Positions 63,846 through 64,000 of a stretch of DNA of 64,000 bases are shown piece by piece. Position numbers and translations under genes: made by a program. The stretch's first letter is position 1. Each line of letters starts with the position of its first letter. Source of the DNA: DATCLS01 sp035296625 (GTDB taxonomy: Bacteria > Actinomycetota > Acidimicrobiia > Acidimicrobiales > VFJN01). A model generated the notes under the pieces. The model saw nothing but the letters and a program-made list of their open reading frames with translations, did not search any database and had not been told where the DNA came from. The stretch spans positions 23,711-87,710 of the forward strand of contig DATHAO010000047.1 of the NCBI GenBank assembly GCA_035296625.1, written 5' to 3'.

Positions 63846-64000
63846 ATGTCCATCAGACGAGTGGTGACGGGCGTCAACGCCGAGGGGACCTCCGTGTTCG
63901 TGAGTGATGAGCGGGTGGAGGCGGTGGCGCCGGCGGTGATGCCTGGGCTGGAGTTCCACCGGTTGTGGGGGCAGGACGAAGTGCCGGTGTCCCCTCAGGA
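63846..64000 (+). CDS. Cupin-domain protein, 5' part (runs off the window)
   Basis: 51 codons: MSIRRVVTGVNAEGTSVFVS, then VMPGLEFHRLWGQDEVPVSP. The opening IRRVVTGVNAxGxSVFVSDE is typical of a group of short actinobacterial cupins that act on or bind small acids. CAGAAT (63834-63839) lies six bases before the ATG, so it is another leaderless start. The cupin core itself lies beyond the edge. Confidence 0.75.
   Translation, partial: MSIRRVVTGVNAEGTSVFVSDERVEAVAPAVMPGLEFHRLWGQDEVPVSPQ

Overview
The window is very G+C-rich chromosomal DNA from an actinobacterium, most likely class Acidimicrobiia (inference from gene content and style, not from a marker search). Supporting signs are an ANTAR response regulator of the PdtaR type, group II truncated hemoglobin, an F420-type PPOX domain, DNA polymerase I without proofreading residues, many GTG starts with 4-bp ATGA/GTGA overlaps, and many genes that begin 6-8 nt after a TANNNT box (leaderless transcripts).

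Layout. 1-2848: end of a probable trpC, then trpF-trpB-trpA. 2875-14574: accessory and housekeeping genes: a secreted HELTH metalloprotein, an ArsR-SRPBCC pair divergent from a cupin with a shared palindrome, a dienelactone hydrolase, a CxxC/HxHxH protein with truncated hemoglobin, a broken intradiol dioxygenase, Bcp peroxiredoxin, DinB-like protein, an ECF sigma factor coupled to a DNA methyltransferase-repair gene (ogt), tRNA-Leu(CAA), malQ, a glycolipid-binding protein and an EamA transporter. 14600-21821: pdtaR-polA, rpsA and coaE. 21907-35598: a pseudo-M48 membrane protein, a TetR pair, uvrB, a dehydrogenase with repeat expansions, a GT4 glycosyltransferase, a Gfo/Idh oxidoreductase, uvrA and a MarR-GNAT fusion. 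36024-40318: beta-phosphoglucomutase plus GH65 phosphorylase, then nadA on the other strand. 40553-48230: uvrC, a methyltransferase, rapZ, yvcK, gap, pgk, tpiA. 48665-54725: a five-gene oligopeptide ABC importer. 54789-57184: secG, a split xdhC and a MocA-like transferase. 57338-64000: tRNA-Leu(GAG) followed by a patch of gene fragments (two recombinase tails, lldD and rhaB pieces, a metallo-beta-lactamase tail, an epimerase head) mixed with intact accessory genes (DUF2255, VOC, a membrane-PPOX fusion, DUF2332, a LinB-like haloalkane dehalogenase, a cupin).

How it fits together. The backbone pdtaR-polA-rpsA-coaE-uvrB-uvrA-uvrC-rapZ-yvcK-gap-pgk-tpiA-secG is an old actinobacterial gene order. 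Here it lacks whiA between yvcK and gap, and a dpp/opp-type operon lies between tpiA and secG. Nucleotide excision repair (uvrA, uvrB, uvrC), polA and ogt all fall in one 33-kb stretch. Sugar handling (malQ, GH65 with beta-phosphoglucomutase) feeds glucose phosphates toward the gap-pgk-tpiA glycolytic block. The last 6.5 kb looks like an integration hot spot at a tRNA gene with decayed cargo. I saw no CRISPR array, no complete insertion sequence, no rRNA and no replication origin.
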